DNA of 25,231 nt, taken from NCBI GenBank assembly GCA_946406585.1, contig CAMJLI010000011.1, positions 1 through 25,231 of the forward strand. The letters run 5' to 3'. Made by a program: the position numbers and the translations under genes. Shown one piece after another: positions 18,001 to 25,122 of this stretch. The notes beneath the pieces are model-generated. The model had not been told where the DNA came from. It was given only the letters and a program-made list of their open reading frames with translations, and did not search any database. The stretch is from an uncultured Prevotellaceae bacterium. GTDB lineage: Bacteria; Bacteroidota; Bacteroidia; Bacteroidales; Bacteroidaceae. The first letter of the stretch is position 1; the number at the start of each line of letters is the position of its first letter.

Positions 18001-19518
18001 ACTGCCGGGGCAACACTAATATACACAGGCACGTTCACTGATGAAGATGGAAATGCGACCAACTTTGGCAGTATAGGTGAAAATCTTTATAGCGAAGGCT
18101 ATGAAAATGTGTCGAATGCGTCTGAAGCATGGACCACACAATATGCCACTCTCAAATTGGATAATTGGCAGGGGTCTGGCGACCATTACATACAAATAAT
18201 ACAAGGAGGAGGTTCTGGCCCAAGATCTGCCTATACGAATTTCTATACAGGAAATAACTTCTATACCAGCGACCTTTACAGCATCGAGTTCGACATGGCT
18301 ATTCACTACACCCAGGGTAGTTATGACGACAACGAGGTGATTCTTTTTGGAGAAGGAGCAAGAATGCCATCTTCCAACCAAATATTCGGCAACTCCAACT
18401 ATGTGTTCAGACTTTATGGTGGAAAGAACTACGGCAATACTTACAAAGTGGTTAACACCACCAACTCTTTTACTCTAAACAACGAAGAATGGTATCACTA
18501 TGTCATCAATGTGAACAAGGCAACAGGCGAAGTGAGTTACGCCATCACTTCTCTACAAGGTACCAGCACCGGAGGGTCAGGCAATTATAAAATAGAAAGC
18601 TCTGACGTAAATCTGAACGTCAAAGGCATGTTTGTTGCATTGGGCAGAAACAATTCATGGGCATATGTTGACGACATCGTCATCAATACGCCAAACATCA
18701 GCGTACCCACCTTCACCTTCGAGAAGCCAGGCACGCTGACAATGACAGCCAATGCCCCAGGCTATCAAAGTGCCAGCGCTACATTCATTGTTGAAAAACC
18801 ATACGTGAAAGACGGCAGCGACTACGTGCCCGTATCCATCAACGACGAGCAATGCACACAGTATGCCCTCCTTGGTGAAATCGACGGAGGCAACTCCCAC
18901 CTCTGGCGCAGTGGCCTTAACGGCAGCACATGGGCATCCTTCGTTTTGCCATACAGCATGACAGCCGCCCAAGTGAAGAGCGTGTTTGGCGAAGGAACTG
19001 TAATAGGAAACCTAATGGAGGATGCCGGCGACGAAAAAACCCTGATATTCGAAACTGAATCAGGAGACATCCGAGCCAACCAACCATTCCTCATCAAGGG
19101 TGTGACAAAAGCCTCGCCTTATCTCATCAAAGGCGTATCCGGCATTCCTGTAGATGAGCCAAAAGTATCCACCGACTATTACATGTTCCTCGGCAACTAT
19201 GACAACAAGGAAGACCAGCCTTTCTACAAAGGCGACTATTTCCTCACCTCCGAAGGACTTAAGCGGCCAAAAACTGACGGCATACTGATGAATCTCAAAG
19301 GATACCGCGCATTCTTCCGTGCAATAGACAAGAACAGTCAGGCACCGGCCATCATCTTCGATGACGCAACACGCATTCAAGAAATATCCAATGCTTCATC
19401 GGCTCCAAGCAATGTATATACAGTGACAGGACAACAAATGCGAAACAAATCGAACGATTTGAAAGGACTGCCACGAGGAATATACATCGTAGACGGGAAA
19501 ACCATAACAGTGAAATAA
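15076..19518 (+). CDS. PL11 rhamnogalacturonan lyase, extended multidomain secreted form
   Basis: This 1480-residue protein has a signal peptide (1-24, SVHA then Q) and no lipobox. Residues about 25-640 are the PL11 catalytic unit: an N-terminal beta domain (RGLVAMKAKSGNFLSWRRLG) and a beta-propeller with calcium-binding loops DLDGDGEME (156-164), DWDQDGKAE (223-231) and DVDEDGRDE (390-398), plus GDIIGDWREE (570-579). PL11 enzymes cleave the rhamnose-galacturonate backbone of RG-I by beta-elimination. Known members are usually a little over 600 residues, so more than half of this chain is extra. Residues 744-776 resemble an autotransporter-associated beta-strand repeat (GQGTLVLPNVTETYTGKTDV); about 1005-1215 look like a LamG/CBM-like jelly roll; and 1447-1480 (VYTVTGQQM ... 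RGIYIVDGK) resemble a C-terminal sorting tail. Extracellular or cell-surface action is inferred. The DNA for about residues 956-1210 is AT-richer than both sides. Confidence 0.93.
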   Translation: MNKNIYKCLVAVILLLTATTSVHAQRKSDVLTRGLVAMKAKSGNFLSWRRLGEEYYDTYYNVYRNGTRIATNLKATNLSDASGNDASSYTIRPVIRGVEKEACAAVTPWSSYIPDKGYGNQDYPIGYLEIPLQKIYSYKGVDVTANYTTNDAEVADLDGDGEMEIIIKRISNDDNSGLYVTMEDPHYDVFEAYKLNGTRLWWIDVGPNMVSGSSTECNLIAYDWDQDGKAEVLLRGADGMVFHHNDGTTTKIGYHPDEDNRGSITHRANATYTNTGYEYLVYLNGETGKPYPIGRNSQYPFIEYPLSRESASAWGDNYGHRSSKYFMGAPYLDGKKPFIFLGRGIYTRHKMCALEVDPTTHKLTEKWRWECNNSSSPWYGNGYHNYIIADVDEDGRDEIVYGSMVIDDNGKGLSTTGYGHGDAQHASDFDPYRKGLEFFGCLEEGPYYGFNYRNATTSQVYFKHTGTGDDGRALAANFSNSHPGASGCSAGHTQMISCVADKSSSEIPAIADYLINFRIYWDGDFLSEYMGSKSADGWTMIEGIGKGRMFTSNGSYSMNSYTKNVPCFQGDIIGDWREEIILKDNDSHIRIYTTGFPTEHSIPTLWQDHQYRQAMVWQMHAYNQPPHLSYYLGEMEGITMAPPPLIMNERTEISNGGSISSAHDGKQVIACENANMTINVADGASPWVFIDNAPYWCMGTDENGTTGTKVRTDGSIGATNLPPINYEYYTHTVTGGAFTGAMHLTKQGQGTLVLPNVTETYTGKTDVWAGTLEFNGTMQSSPVWLNRFATLNSTGGVFGSSISAEYAATIQPGGQYTKVSTISANELNLRFGSRVVFDLMGTNVGDNDQIFIGTLSTESKAGDSVWENFGPQYIQPVFQFNCPYNPADGNYPIGTLEALAEGSSLNDIIIEGVDASRNPYLEVKEGILYLVIGNLSPLDTPTIDIIDWVNYDLSKVYTSSSTTSYYLPVVGASCATAGATLIYTGTFTDEDGNATNFGSIGENLYSEGYENVSNASEAWTTQYATLKLDNWQGSGDHYIQIIQGGGSGPRSAYTNFYTGNNFYTSDLYSIEFDMAIHYTQGSYDDNEVILFGEGARMPSSNQIFGNSNYVFRLYGGKNYGNTYKVVNTTNSFTLNNEEWYHYVINVNKATGEVSYAITSLQGTSTGGSGNYKIESSDVNLNVKGMFVALGRNNSWAYVDDIVINTPNISVPTFTFEKPGTLTMTANAPGYQSASATFIVEKPYVKDGSDYVPVSINDEQCTQYALLGEIDGGNSHLWRSGLNGSTWASFVLPYSMTAAQVKSVFGEGTVIGNLMEDAGDEKTLIFETESGDIRANQPFLIKGVTKASPYLIKGVSGIPVDEPKVSTDYYMFLGNYDNKEDQPFYKGDYFLTSEGLKRPKTDGILMNLKGYRAFFRAIDKNSQAPAIIFDDATRIQEISNASSAPSNVYTVTGQQMRNKSNDLKGLPRGIYIVDGKTITVK

Positions 19519-19529
19519 AAACCTGAAAT

Positions 19530-19568
19530 GTCGTCCGCCATCCATCCAGCAGGATGACGACGGACGAC
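19530..19568 (+). other. Intergenic hairpin without U-tract
   Basis: Arms GTCGTCCG (19530-19537) and CGGACGAC (19561-19568), with an inner CATCC/GGATG pairing and an ATCCAGCA loop, form a stable stem between the PL11 stop and the small gene. No T-run follows, so it is not a standard terminator. It could protect the 3' end of the lyase message or uncouple expression of the two genes. Confidence 0.6.
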
Positions 19569-19585
19569 CATAATAACAAGAAAAG

Positions 19586-19786
19586 ATGAAAAAGAACATC
19601 TATGCCACTCCGGAAATCGACGTTTGCCATTTGAACATTTCCTCTGCCGTAATGCAAGAGGAGTTTGAACTTGGCAGCAATGTGGATCCTGTGAGTGGCG
19701 GCACAATCAATTCCAATTATTCAAATCTTTGGGAAGAAGAAGAAGAGCCCACACTAAAAAAGGATTGTATGTGGGACAAATTTTAA
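19586..19786 (+). CDS. Small acidic protein of unknown function
   Basis: This 66-residue frame starts 67 bases after the PL11 stop, in the same direction and ahead of a strong terminator, so it is probably the last gene of that transcript. It begins MKKNIYATPEIDV, a form seen in many small Bacteroidales proteins that start MKK-Y-x-P-x-I/V-x-V and have no assigned function (recalled, not searched). There is no signal peptide, lipobox or membrane segment. The middle contains GSNVDPVSGGTINSNYSNLW, followed by five glutamates and a C-terminal KKDCMWDKF. Two cysteines (14 and 62) are present. The composition and the terminator argue for a real gene; the function is not recognised. A peptide precursor, a small regulator or a chaperone-like partner are all possible without direct evidence. 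Confidence 0.65.
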   Translation: MKKNIYATPEIDVCHLNISSAVMQEEFELGSNVDPVSGGTINSNYSNLWEEEEEPTLKKDCMWDKF

Positions 19787-19814
19787 GTAATTCTTTTACA
19801 TCAAGATACACTTG

Positions 19815-19862
19815 CCTTAAGGACTTTGAGGACTATCTGTCCTTTTAGTCCTTAGGGTTTTT
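19815..19862 (+). terminator. Rho-independent terminator after the small acidic gene
   Basis: Arms CCTTAAGGACT (19815-19825) and AGTCCTTAGGG (19847-19857) pair over 11 positions with one G-U. A second inner stem AGGAC/GTCCT lies within, and TTTTT follows at 19858-19862. It isolates the following 1042-residue gene from the PL11 transcript, although no consensus promoter was found in the 47 bases between. Confidence 0.9.
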
Positions 19863-19909
19863 GAATAAATGCCACATACCATGTCCATGACAACCTAACA
19901 AACTACAAC

Positions 19910-22900
19910 ATGACAATTTGCCCCAAAACAATAATTCTGTTGGCCCTCTGCATCACGCTTCCTATCCAAGCCCAGAAAAAGCCCAAGAAAGAATTGTATG
20001 TGCCAATGGACTATTCCACATGCGGCTACAAGGCATCCGAGCAGTCCATTCCCGACGTGCCAGAAGCAACGACAGTGACATGGCAACCAGGCGACTGCTC
20101 CAGCCTCATTCAGGCAGCCATCGACAAGGTTGCCACCCTTCCTGCCGACGTGCAGGGCCATCGAGGCACCATAGTAATTGGCGAAGGCATTTTCCGCCTT
20201 GACCACCCCCTCCGCATCACCACTTCGGGAATAGTGATTCGAGGCATGGGCAAGAGCAACACCACACTGATGAGACATGGTGCAGACAGAGGAGCACTAA
20301 TCTACATCGAGGGGGACAAGACATCAACCATAAAGGCAACAAAAAGCGACACTCTACACATATCGTGTCAAGAAAAAGTGCCGGCAGGCAGCACCATCCT
20401 CACACTCACCACAGCAGCTTCCAATCTGCACCCTGGCGAACGCATCCTCATCACACGACCCTGCACACGTGAATGGATAGAGCACTTGGGCATGGACGAC
20501 TTCGGTGGAGGACTTGACTATACAGGATGGAAACCTACAGACATCGACATCACATGGGATAGAACCATCACACACATCGACGGCAGCACAATACACATCG
20601 ACGCACCAATCACCACCACCATTTCCGCTGACTTCGGCGGGGCTTGCGTCTTGAAGCACAACCCCACGATGGAGTTGACTGAATGTGGCGTGGAAGACCT
20701 CACACTGGCAAGTGCCACCAATGACTGGAATCCCAAGGACGAAGACCACTGCTGGGACGGCATAACAATGGAAGAGGCACGCGACTGCTGGGTGCGCCGC
20801 GTCAATTTCTCACATTTCGCAGGCAGTGCCGTGATTTTGCAAAAACACACCTCACGCATCACCGTGGAGGACTGCATTGCCATCGACCCCGTTTCAGAGA
20901 CAGGAGGCTGGCGCCGCAACACCTTCCACACCAGGGGACAGCAGACGCTGTTTCAGCGCTGCGTGTCACGTCAGGGCATTCACGACTTCTCTGCAGGCTA
21001 TTGCGCTGCAGGTCCGAATGCCTTCGTGCAATGCGAAGGCGAGCAGTCGCTTGGCTTCAGCGGCAGCATCGGCTCATGGGCTTGCGGACTGCTCTTCGAC
21101 ATTGTCAACATCGACGGGCACGACCTAAGCTACTCCAACCTCGAACAGTTTCAGATGGGCACGGGATGGAACACCGCCAATTCCATGTTCTGGCAATGCA
21201 CGGCATCCACCATATACTGCTACTCCCCCGACAGCGACAACCGCAACAGCGCGCACGGCAGTTGGGGCACCCTCACCGGCAACGGCGAATGGACGAGCAG
21301 CAACGACCATGTCAGTCCACGCTCTCTCTACTACGAACAGTTGGAGAAGCGCCTGCAAACCAAAGGATGGGGGGCGGAGAAAGCCCGCAGCCACTGCCAT
21401 CAAATAGGACAAGTGCTCCCCCGCCCCACCAATGCCACCAGTTCGCCCACCGTGGAACAAGCCATGCAACTGGCACAAGAATCGCTCCACGAACCACGAC
21501 TCACACTTGAGATGTGGATGGACAGCATAGCCGCAAGCAATCCCATTTCAAGAGTCCCCAGGACAGACATCAGCGGCAGGGCCATGAAGAGGAAGACGAT
21601 GCCCAAAACACCCTCACAGCCATCCACGACAGAGGATTATTCCATTTCCAACGGACACATGGCACACGACGACATGCTCGTGACAGGAAACCAATACGAC
21701 ATCCCCTGGTGGAGCGGACGCGTGAAAGACAATTTCGTGAAACGCGAAGCACGACCAGCCATCACGCGCTTCGTGCCCGGACGCGAAGGGACAGGATGGA
21801 CCGACCGCATCGACTCCGTGGTGGGATACTTGCGCAAGGGACACTATGCACAGCTCGACCATCACTACGGCCTATGGTATGACCTTCGCCGCACCGACCA
21901 CGAGCGGGTGCGACGTGCCGACGGCGACGTGTGGGCGCCATTCTATGAACAACCCTTCTCACGCAGCGGAAAAGGCACGGCTTGGGACGGCCTCTCCTGC
22001 TACGACCTCAGCCGACCCAACCTATGGTATTGGAAACGGCTCAACGACTTCGCCTCTGAAGCATCAAGACACAACATCCTGCTCTTCAACGAACACTACT
22101 TCCAACACAACATCCTGGAAGCCGGGGCTCACTGGGTGGATTGTCCTTGGCGCAACACCAACAACATCAACGGCACCAACTTCCCCGAACCTGTCCCTTT
22201 CGCCGGCGACAAGCGCATATTCATGGCAGAACAGTTCTACAACGAGCAGGATGCCACGTTGCGGCCGCTTCACAGGCAATACATACGCATGTGCCTTGAC
22301 CAAATGAAAGGGCAGACAAATGTAGTGCATCTGATAAGCGCGGAATACACAGGACCTACCCATTTCACCCGTTTCTGGCTTGAGACAATAGCCGAATGGG
22401 AAGCCGAGACAGGACAGCATCCACTAGTAGCCCTCAGCTGCACAAAAGATGCCCAGGACAGCATCATGTCCGACCCAATCCTCAGCCAAACCGTCGACAT
22501 CATCGACATACGCTACTGGCACTACAACACCGAAGGACTATGGGCGCCGGAAGCAGGGCGCAACATGGCACCCCGCCAATGGATGCGGAAGATGAAGACA
22601 GGAAAGACAGGCTTCGAAGAGGTTTACAGGGCTGTACGTGAATGCCATGACCGCTACCCAGACAAGGCCATCACTTATTATGCCCAGCAATATCCGGAAA
22701 ACGGATGGGCTGTGCTCATGGCTGGCGGTTCATTGCCCAACATCCCCATAAAGCCGAAAGACGGGAAGATGCAACAGGTGCTTCTCGCCGACTTATGCCT
22801 GATGCACCCCATGGACGGAACGGGATGCCTCGTGCTTGGCGATGACAAGACAGGTTATTTGGTCTATACCCAGGACAATGGTGCCAGCCTCACCATATCG

Positions 22901-23038
22901 GCTGGGAAATACAAGGTTTACGACATAGATTCAAAAACGGGAGCCATCACACCAAAGAAGACCATCCCCCACAAGGGAGGGAAATGCAGGGTGGCCGACC
23001 TATGTCAGGGAAAGATAGTATGGCTCAAAAGCATCTGA
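19910..23038 (+). CDS. Secreted two-domain protein: pectate-lyase-like beta-helix plus barrel-like domain
   Basis: This 1042-residue protein has a signal peptide (1-21, ending IQA, then Q) and no lipobox. Residues about 55-460 look like a pectate-lyase superfamily right-handed beta-helix: IQAAIDKVATLPAD, GTIVIGEGIFRLDHPLRI, IVIRGMGKSNTTL, then repeated short strands such as VRRVNFSHFAGSAVILQ and TVEDCIAIDPV. A linker (about 500-590) follows. Residues about 600-1040 resemble an uncharacterised (beta/alpha)-barrel domain of the kind labelled DUF6298 (tentative), with WYDLRRTDHERVRRADGDVW, GTAWDGLSCYDL, LLFNEHYFQHN (Glu728) and VVHLISAEYTGP (Glu812). Glu812 follows a strand-like segment as the acid/base of many TIM-barrel glycosidases does, which hints at hydrolase activity. 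The exact reaction is not known to me; a pectin-related activity is inferred from context. Confidence 0.85.
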   Translation: MTICPKTIILLALCITLPIQAQKKPKKELYVPMDYSTCGYKASEQSIPDVPEATTVTWQPGDCSSLIQAAIDKVATLPADVQGHRGTIVIGEGIFRLDHPLRITTSGIVIRGMGKSNTTLMRHGADRGALIYIEGDKTSTIKATKSDTLHISCQEKVPAGSTILTLTTAASNLHPGERILITRPCTREWIEHLGMDDFGGGLDYTGWKPTDIDITWDRTITHIDGSTIHIDAPITTTISADFGGACVLKHNPTMELTECGVEDLTLASATNDWNPKDEDHCWDGITMEEARDCWVRRVNFSHFAGSAVILQKHTSRITVEDCIAIDPVSETGGWRRNTFHTRGQQTLFQRCVSRQGIHDFSAGYCAAGPNAFVQCEGEQSLGFSGSIGSWACGLLFDIVNIDGHDLSYSNLEQFQMGTGWNTANSMFWQCTASTIYCYSPDSDNRNSAHGSWGTLTGNGEWTSSNDHVSPRSLYYEQLEKRLQTKGWGAEKARSHCHQIGQVLPRPTNATSSPTVEQAMQLAQESLHEPRLTLEMWMDSIAASNPISRVPRTDISGRAMKRKTMPKTPSQPSTTEDYSISNGHMAHDDMLVTGNQYDIPWWSGRVKDNFVKREARPAITRFVPGREGTGWTDRIDSVVGYLRKGHYAQLDHHYGLWYDLRRTDHERVRRADGDVWAPFYEQPFSRSGKGTAWDGLSCYDLSRPNLWYWKRLNDFASEASRHNILLFNEHYFQHNILEAGAHWVDCPWRNTNNINGTNFPEPVPFAGDKRIFMAEQFYNEQDATLRPLHRQYIRMCLDQMKGQTNVVHLISAEYTGPTHFTRFWLETIAEWEAETGQHPLVALSCTKDAQDSIMSDPILSQTVDIIDIRYWHYNTEGLWAPEAGRNMAPRQWMRKMKTGKTGFEEVYRAVRECHDRYPDKAITYYAQQYPENGWAVLMAGGSLPNIPIKPKDGKMQQVLLADLCLMHPMDGTGCLVLGDDKTGYLVYTQDNGASLTISAGKYKVYDIDSKTGAITPKKTIPHKGGKCRVADLCQGKIVWLKSI

Positions 23039-23048
23039 AATAAGGCAC

Positions 23049-23090
23049 AATGGCCAACGACGACATCATTTCTTATCGTTGTTGGCCATT
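23049..23090. terminator. Hairpin shared by convergent genes
   Basis: Arms AATGGCCAACGACGA (23049-23063) and TCGTTGTTGGCCATT (23076-23090) pair over 15 positions with one G-U. It lies 11 bases after the 1042-residue gene and overlaps the last codons of the converging antiterminator gene. Neither side has a clear U-tract, so termination strength is uncertain, but the placement between convergent stops fits a bidirectional terminator. Confidence 0.65.
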
Positions 23091-23662
23091 GGTTTGCAGC
23101 ACCATCGCGACACCTTCAGCATCACCCCGATGCCCGGCACCTCCTTGAGCAGATAGTATTTATGGCTTTGACGCACCAGTCTGCCAGTCATTCCCTTCAA
23201 CGGTCCGTGGCACACCAGGACAGGCGTGCCAACCTTCAGCCGTGCCTCCTCCTGACTGACATATTTCCTCAATTCTATTTCAGGGTTGCACATGGCCTTG
23301 AACTCAAACATCTGCTTCGCAGGTATCTCGTAATACTCCCGCGTCTGCTTGTCTTTTGTGATTACCGACATCTTGAATTGCACCTGGGTGACCATTTCCT
23401 TCATCGTCTGTGCCGACTCAGGCTTCTTCACAAAAATCAGGTTGCTCACCACGGGGCGCAACTTGCGCTTAGGCCTTCCATTTTCATCCTCATAGAAACG
23501 ATATTGCATGGGGATGAAAAAATCCAGACCATGTTCCTTGCAATAGTCACCCACCTTCATCTGGTTGGTTGTGTAAAGCCTTATGGCATACCAAGGAGTA
23601 TTGTCCTCTAAGCCCTCTCCACCCTCAAATGAGAATGGCAACACGGTGGTTTCGTCTTGCAT
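23066..23662 (-). CDS. NusG/UpxY-like transcription antitermination protein
   Basis: This 198-residue cytoplasmic protein has a NusG N-terminal (NGN) domain beginning at WYAIRLYTTNQMKVGDYC (residues 24-41), with SNLIFVK at about 73-79. A KOW-type segment follows near 143-170 (KVGTPVLVCHGPLKGMTGRL). This is the layout of the UpxY/LoaP-like specialised NusG paralogues of Bacteroidales, which bind RNA polymerase and carry it through terminators in long polysaccharide operons. Members usually sit at the head of the operon they control. Here the gene is last in a trpF-thioesterase-upxY order (23 bases after the thioesterase) and nothing on its strand follows within reach, so any target is elsewhere or this paralogue acts generally. 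It is too short and divergent to be the housekeeping NusG. Confidence 0.82.
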   Translation of the reverse strand: MQDETTVLPFSFEGGEGLEDNTPWYAIRLYTTNQMKVGDYCKEHGLDFFIPMQYRFYEDENGRPKRKLRPVVSNLIFVKKPESAQTMKEMVTQVQFKMSVITKDKQTREYYEIPAKQMFEFKAMCNPEIELRKYVSQEEARLKVGTPVLVCHGPLKGMTGRLVRQSHKYYLLKEVPGIGVMLKVSRWCCKPMANNDKK

Positions 23663-23685
23663 AAGATTTAATCAATAATAGAATT

Positions 23686-24111
23686 TCACTTTTCGCTATT
23701 ATCAGGCATGAGTGGTATGTTTCTGCGATATGCGGTGCCCGTCATCACACAAACAAGGTCTCCTTTCTGGTTGGTCACCCTCACCACACACATTGGCAAC
23801 TTGTGGTGATACTCCTCTTGGGCAACGGCGGTAAGCACGTCGCCCTTTCTTGCCGAGCGCAGATATGTGATATTGTTGTTGGTGCCAACAGTCATCAGCC
23901 CGCAGCTGTTCACGGCGGCAGCAAAAGCCAAATCAGCCAATGTGAAGATGGCACCACCCTGACATACACCAGCACCATTGAGGTGGGTTTCCGTAACTGT
24001 CATCTGAGCACGTGCCACACCATCCACTATTTCTACAATCTGCGCCCCTGCTGCTGCTGCAAACCGGTCGAAATGATTAAGGTAGTCTATCAATACCTTG
24101 TCCATGAACAT
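23686..24111 (-). CDS. PaaI-family hotdog thioesterase
   Basis: This 141-residue protein has the single hotdog fold of PaaI-type acyl-CoA thioesterases: THLNGAGVCQGGAIFTLADLAFAAAVNS (residues 42-69), with Asp60 at the position of the catalytic Asp of E. coli PaaI. QGG replaces the more usual HGG. GTNNNITYLRSARKGDVLTA gives the following strands. I chose the ATG at 24111, which overlaps the trpF stop as TGATG and suggests translational coupling. A TTG one codon upstream is less likely, and an in-frame ATG at 24105 is also possible. The natural acyl-CoA substrate is not predictable; no phenylacetate genes are nearby. Confidence 0.88.
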   Translation of the reverse strand: MFMDKVLIDYLNHFDRFAAAAGAQIVEIVDGVARAQMTVTETHLNGAGVCQGGAIFTLADLAFAAAVNSCGLMTVGTNNNITYLRSARKGDVLTAVAQEEYHHKLPMCVVRVTNQKGDLVCVMTGTAYRRNIPLMPDNSEK

Positions 24112-24809
24112 CAAGCCTTGACAGTCTCAACAAACTGCTTCACTTTCTCCACATCCTTGACACCTGGCTCTATCTCGAATTTCGAGTTGATGTCCACACC
24201 CACAAATTGGGGGTGCTTGAAAGCCTTCACGGCTTCCGCATCTTCAGGTGATATGCCGCCGCCTATCAAGAAGGGCACATTGCCCTTATAAGCATTGAGG
24301 ATGTTCCAATCAAACTTTTTGCCGCAGCCTGTCAAGCCGCTTTTGGTGTGGAAGAGGAAATAGTCCACCACTGGCTCATAGTCCTTGCATTTCTCCAAGT
24401 CTGCCTCGCTTTCCAACATTATTGTCTTCATTATCTTCACAGGACGTATGTCTGGGTCGAGAGTGCGGCGCAGATTCTCAATCATCAAAGGCAGCTCTTC
24501 ACCATGCAACTGCACCACGTCGAGATAGAAATTAAACACCCTTGTCACAATGTTCTGTGGCATGTCGTCGGCAAACACCCCCACCCTCTTTGGCTTGTTT
24601 ACCTTTGCAGCCAATGCGGGTTGGCCTCCCAGCTCTTTGGGAGACTTTACAAATGGGGAATAGTCGGGATAGAAACCACCCCTGGCACCAAGCTGCTTCA
24701 CATAACGAGGACTATCAGGACAGAAAATCAATCCAACCCAATCCACGTCGAGTTCACTTATCTCACGGATATTATCGGCTTTGCACAAGCCACAGACTTT
24801 AACTATCAT
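24111..24809 (-). CDS. trpF: Phosphoribosylanthranilate isomerase (TrpF), atypical
   Basis: TrpF isomerises N-(5-phosphoribosyl)anthranilate to CdRP in tryptophan synthesis. I start it at the ATG at 24809 (232 residues, MIVKVCGLCKADNI), because the family begins M-x-x-K-x-C-G; an in-frame ATG at 24860 would add a tail without family resemblance. Catalytic Cys6 is present, as are VVQLHGEE, GKKFDW, FLIGGGISPEDA and GVDINSKFE. Two oddities stand out. The position of the general acid Asp126 of Thermotoga maritima TrpF (LLDTK) is His154 here (FLFHTK), with TGCG instead of GGSG after it. An insertion of about 25-30 residues (roughly 40-72, GARGGFYPDYSPF ... ALAAKVN) also lies before the KRVGVF strand. 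No other trp gene is in the window. It leads an operon with the thioesterase. Confidence 0.9.
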   Translation of the reverse strand: MIVKVCGLCKADNIREISELDVDWVGLIFCPDSPRYVKQLGARGGFYPDYSPFVKSPKELGGQPALAAKVNKPKRVGVFADDMPQNIVTRVFNFYLDVVQLHGEELPLMIENLRRTLDPDIRPVKIMKTIMLESEADLEKCKDYEPVVDYFLFHTKSGLTGCGKKFDWNILNAYKGNVPFLIGGGISPEDAEAVKAFKHPQFVGVDINSKFEIEPGVKDVEKVKQFVETVKA

Positions 24810-24911
24810 ATTAAAAAAATTATCAATTATTGAACACCTGCTTTGCAACAGGCTTTCCATCATGTTCTCTCACAAGCAGCCGCAAACAAAACAGCCAACC
24901 ATAAGAGGGTG

Positions 24912-24942
24912 CAAAGTTACGTCTTTTTTTGGGAAAAGCATA
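24912..24942 (-). promoter_or_regulatory. Promoter of the trpF operon
   Basis: On the minus strand the -7 box is TAACTTTG (24912-24919), a full TAnnTTTG match. A weaker -33 box TATG (24939-24942) lies 19 bases away. The expected start near 24905 gives a leader of about 95 bases before the chosen trpF ATG at 24809. Confidence 0.6.
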
Positions 24943-25080
24943 ACTTTATGCGAAAAACTTGTCTGTAGGGGAACCAGAAATCGTTGCACCTATTGCACGT
25001 GGAGACAAAGACAAGAAGAGGACATCATGAAAGGGTGATATTGCAAAAAACAGAAAAGAAAAAAGATGGCAGTTTTTTTG

Positions 25081-25122
25081 TTCATTTAACATAATAAAGA
25101 CAAGTTATAATCGTTAAATGAA
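25081..25122. repeat. 10-base inverted repeat upstream of the rightmost gene
   Basis: TTCATTTAAC (25081-25090) and GTTAAATGAA (25113-25122) are perfect inverted copies separated by 22 bases. The second arm ends 24 bases before the start codon at 25147. A centre-to-centre distance of 32 bases, about three helical turns, would suit two bound regulator subunits on one DNA face. AT-rich arms could also arise by chance. Confidence 0.5.

Noticed and set aside
24111..24114. TTG start one codon upstream for the thioesterase
   Set aside because: The ATG at 24111 overlaps the trpF stop in the usual TGATG coupling pattern and is the better start.
24348..24833. Plus-strand open frame opposite trpF (161 codons)
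   Set aside because: It is antisense to the recognised TrpF motifs and has no family resemblance.
24870..24902. Possible trp leader peptide in the trpF leader
   Set aside because: The ten codons contain no Trp, the start coincides with the expected transcript start, and no alternative hairpins or U-run were found.
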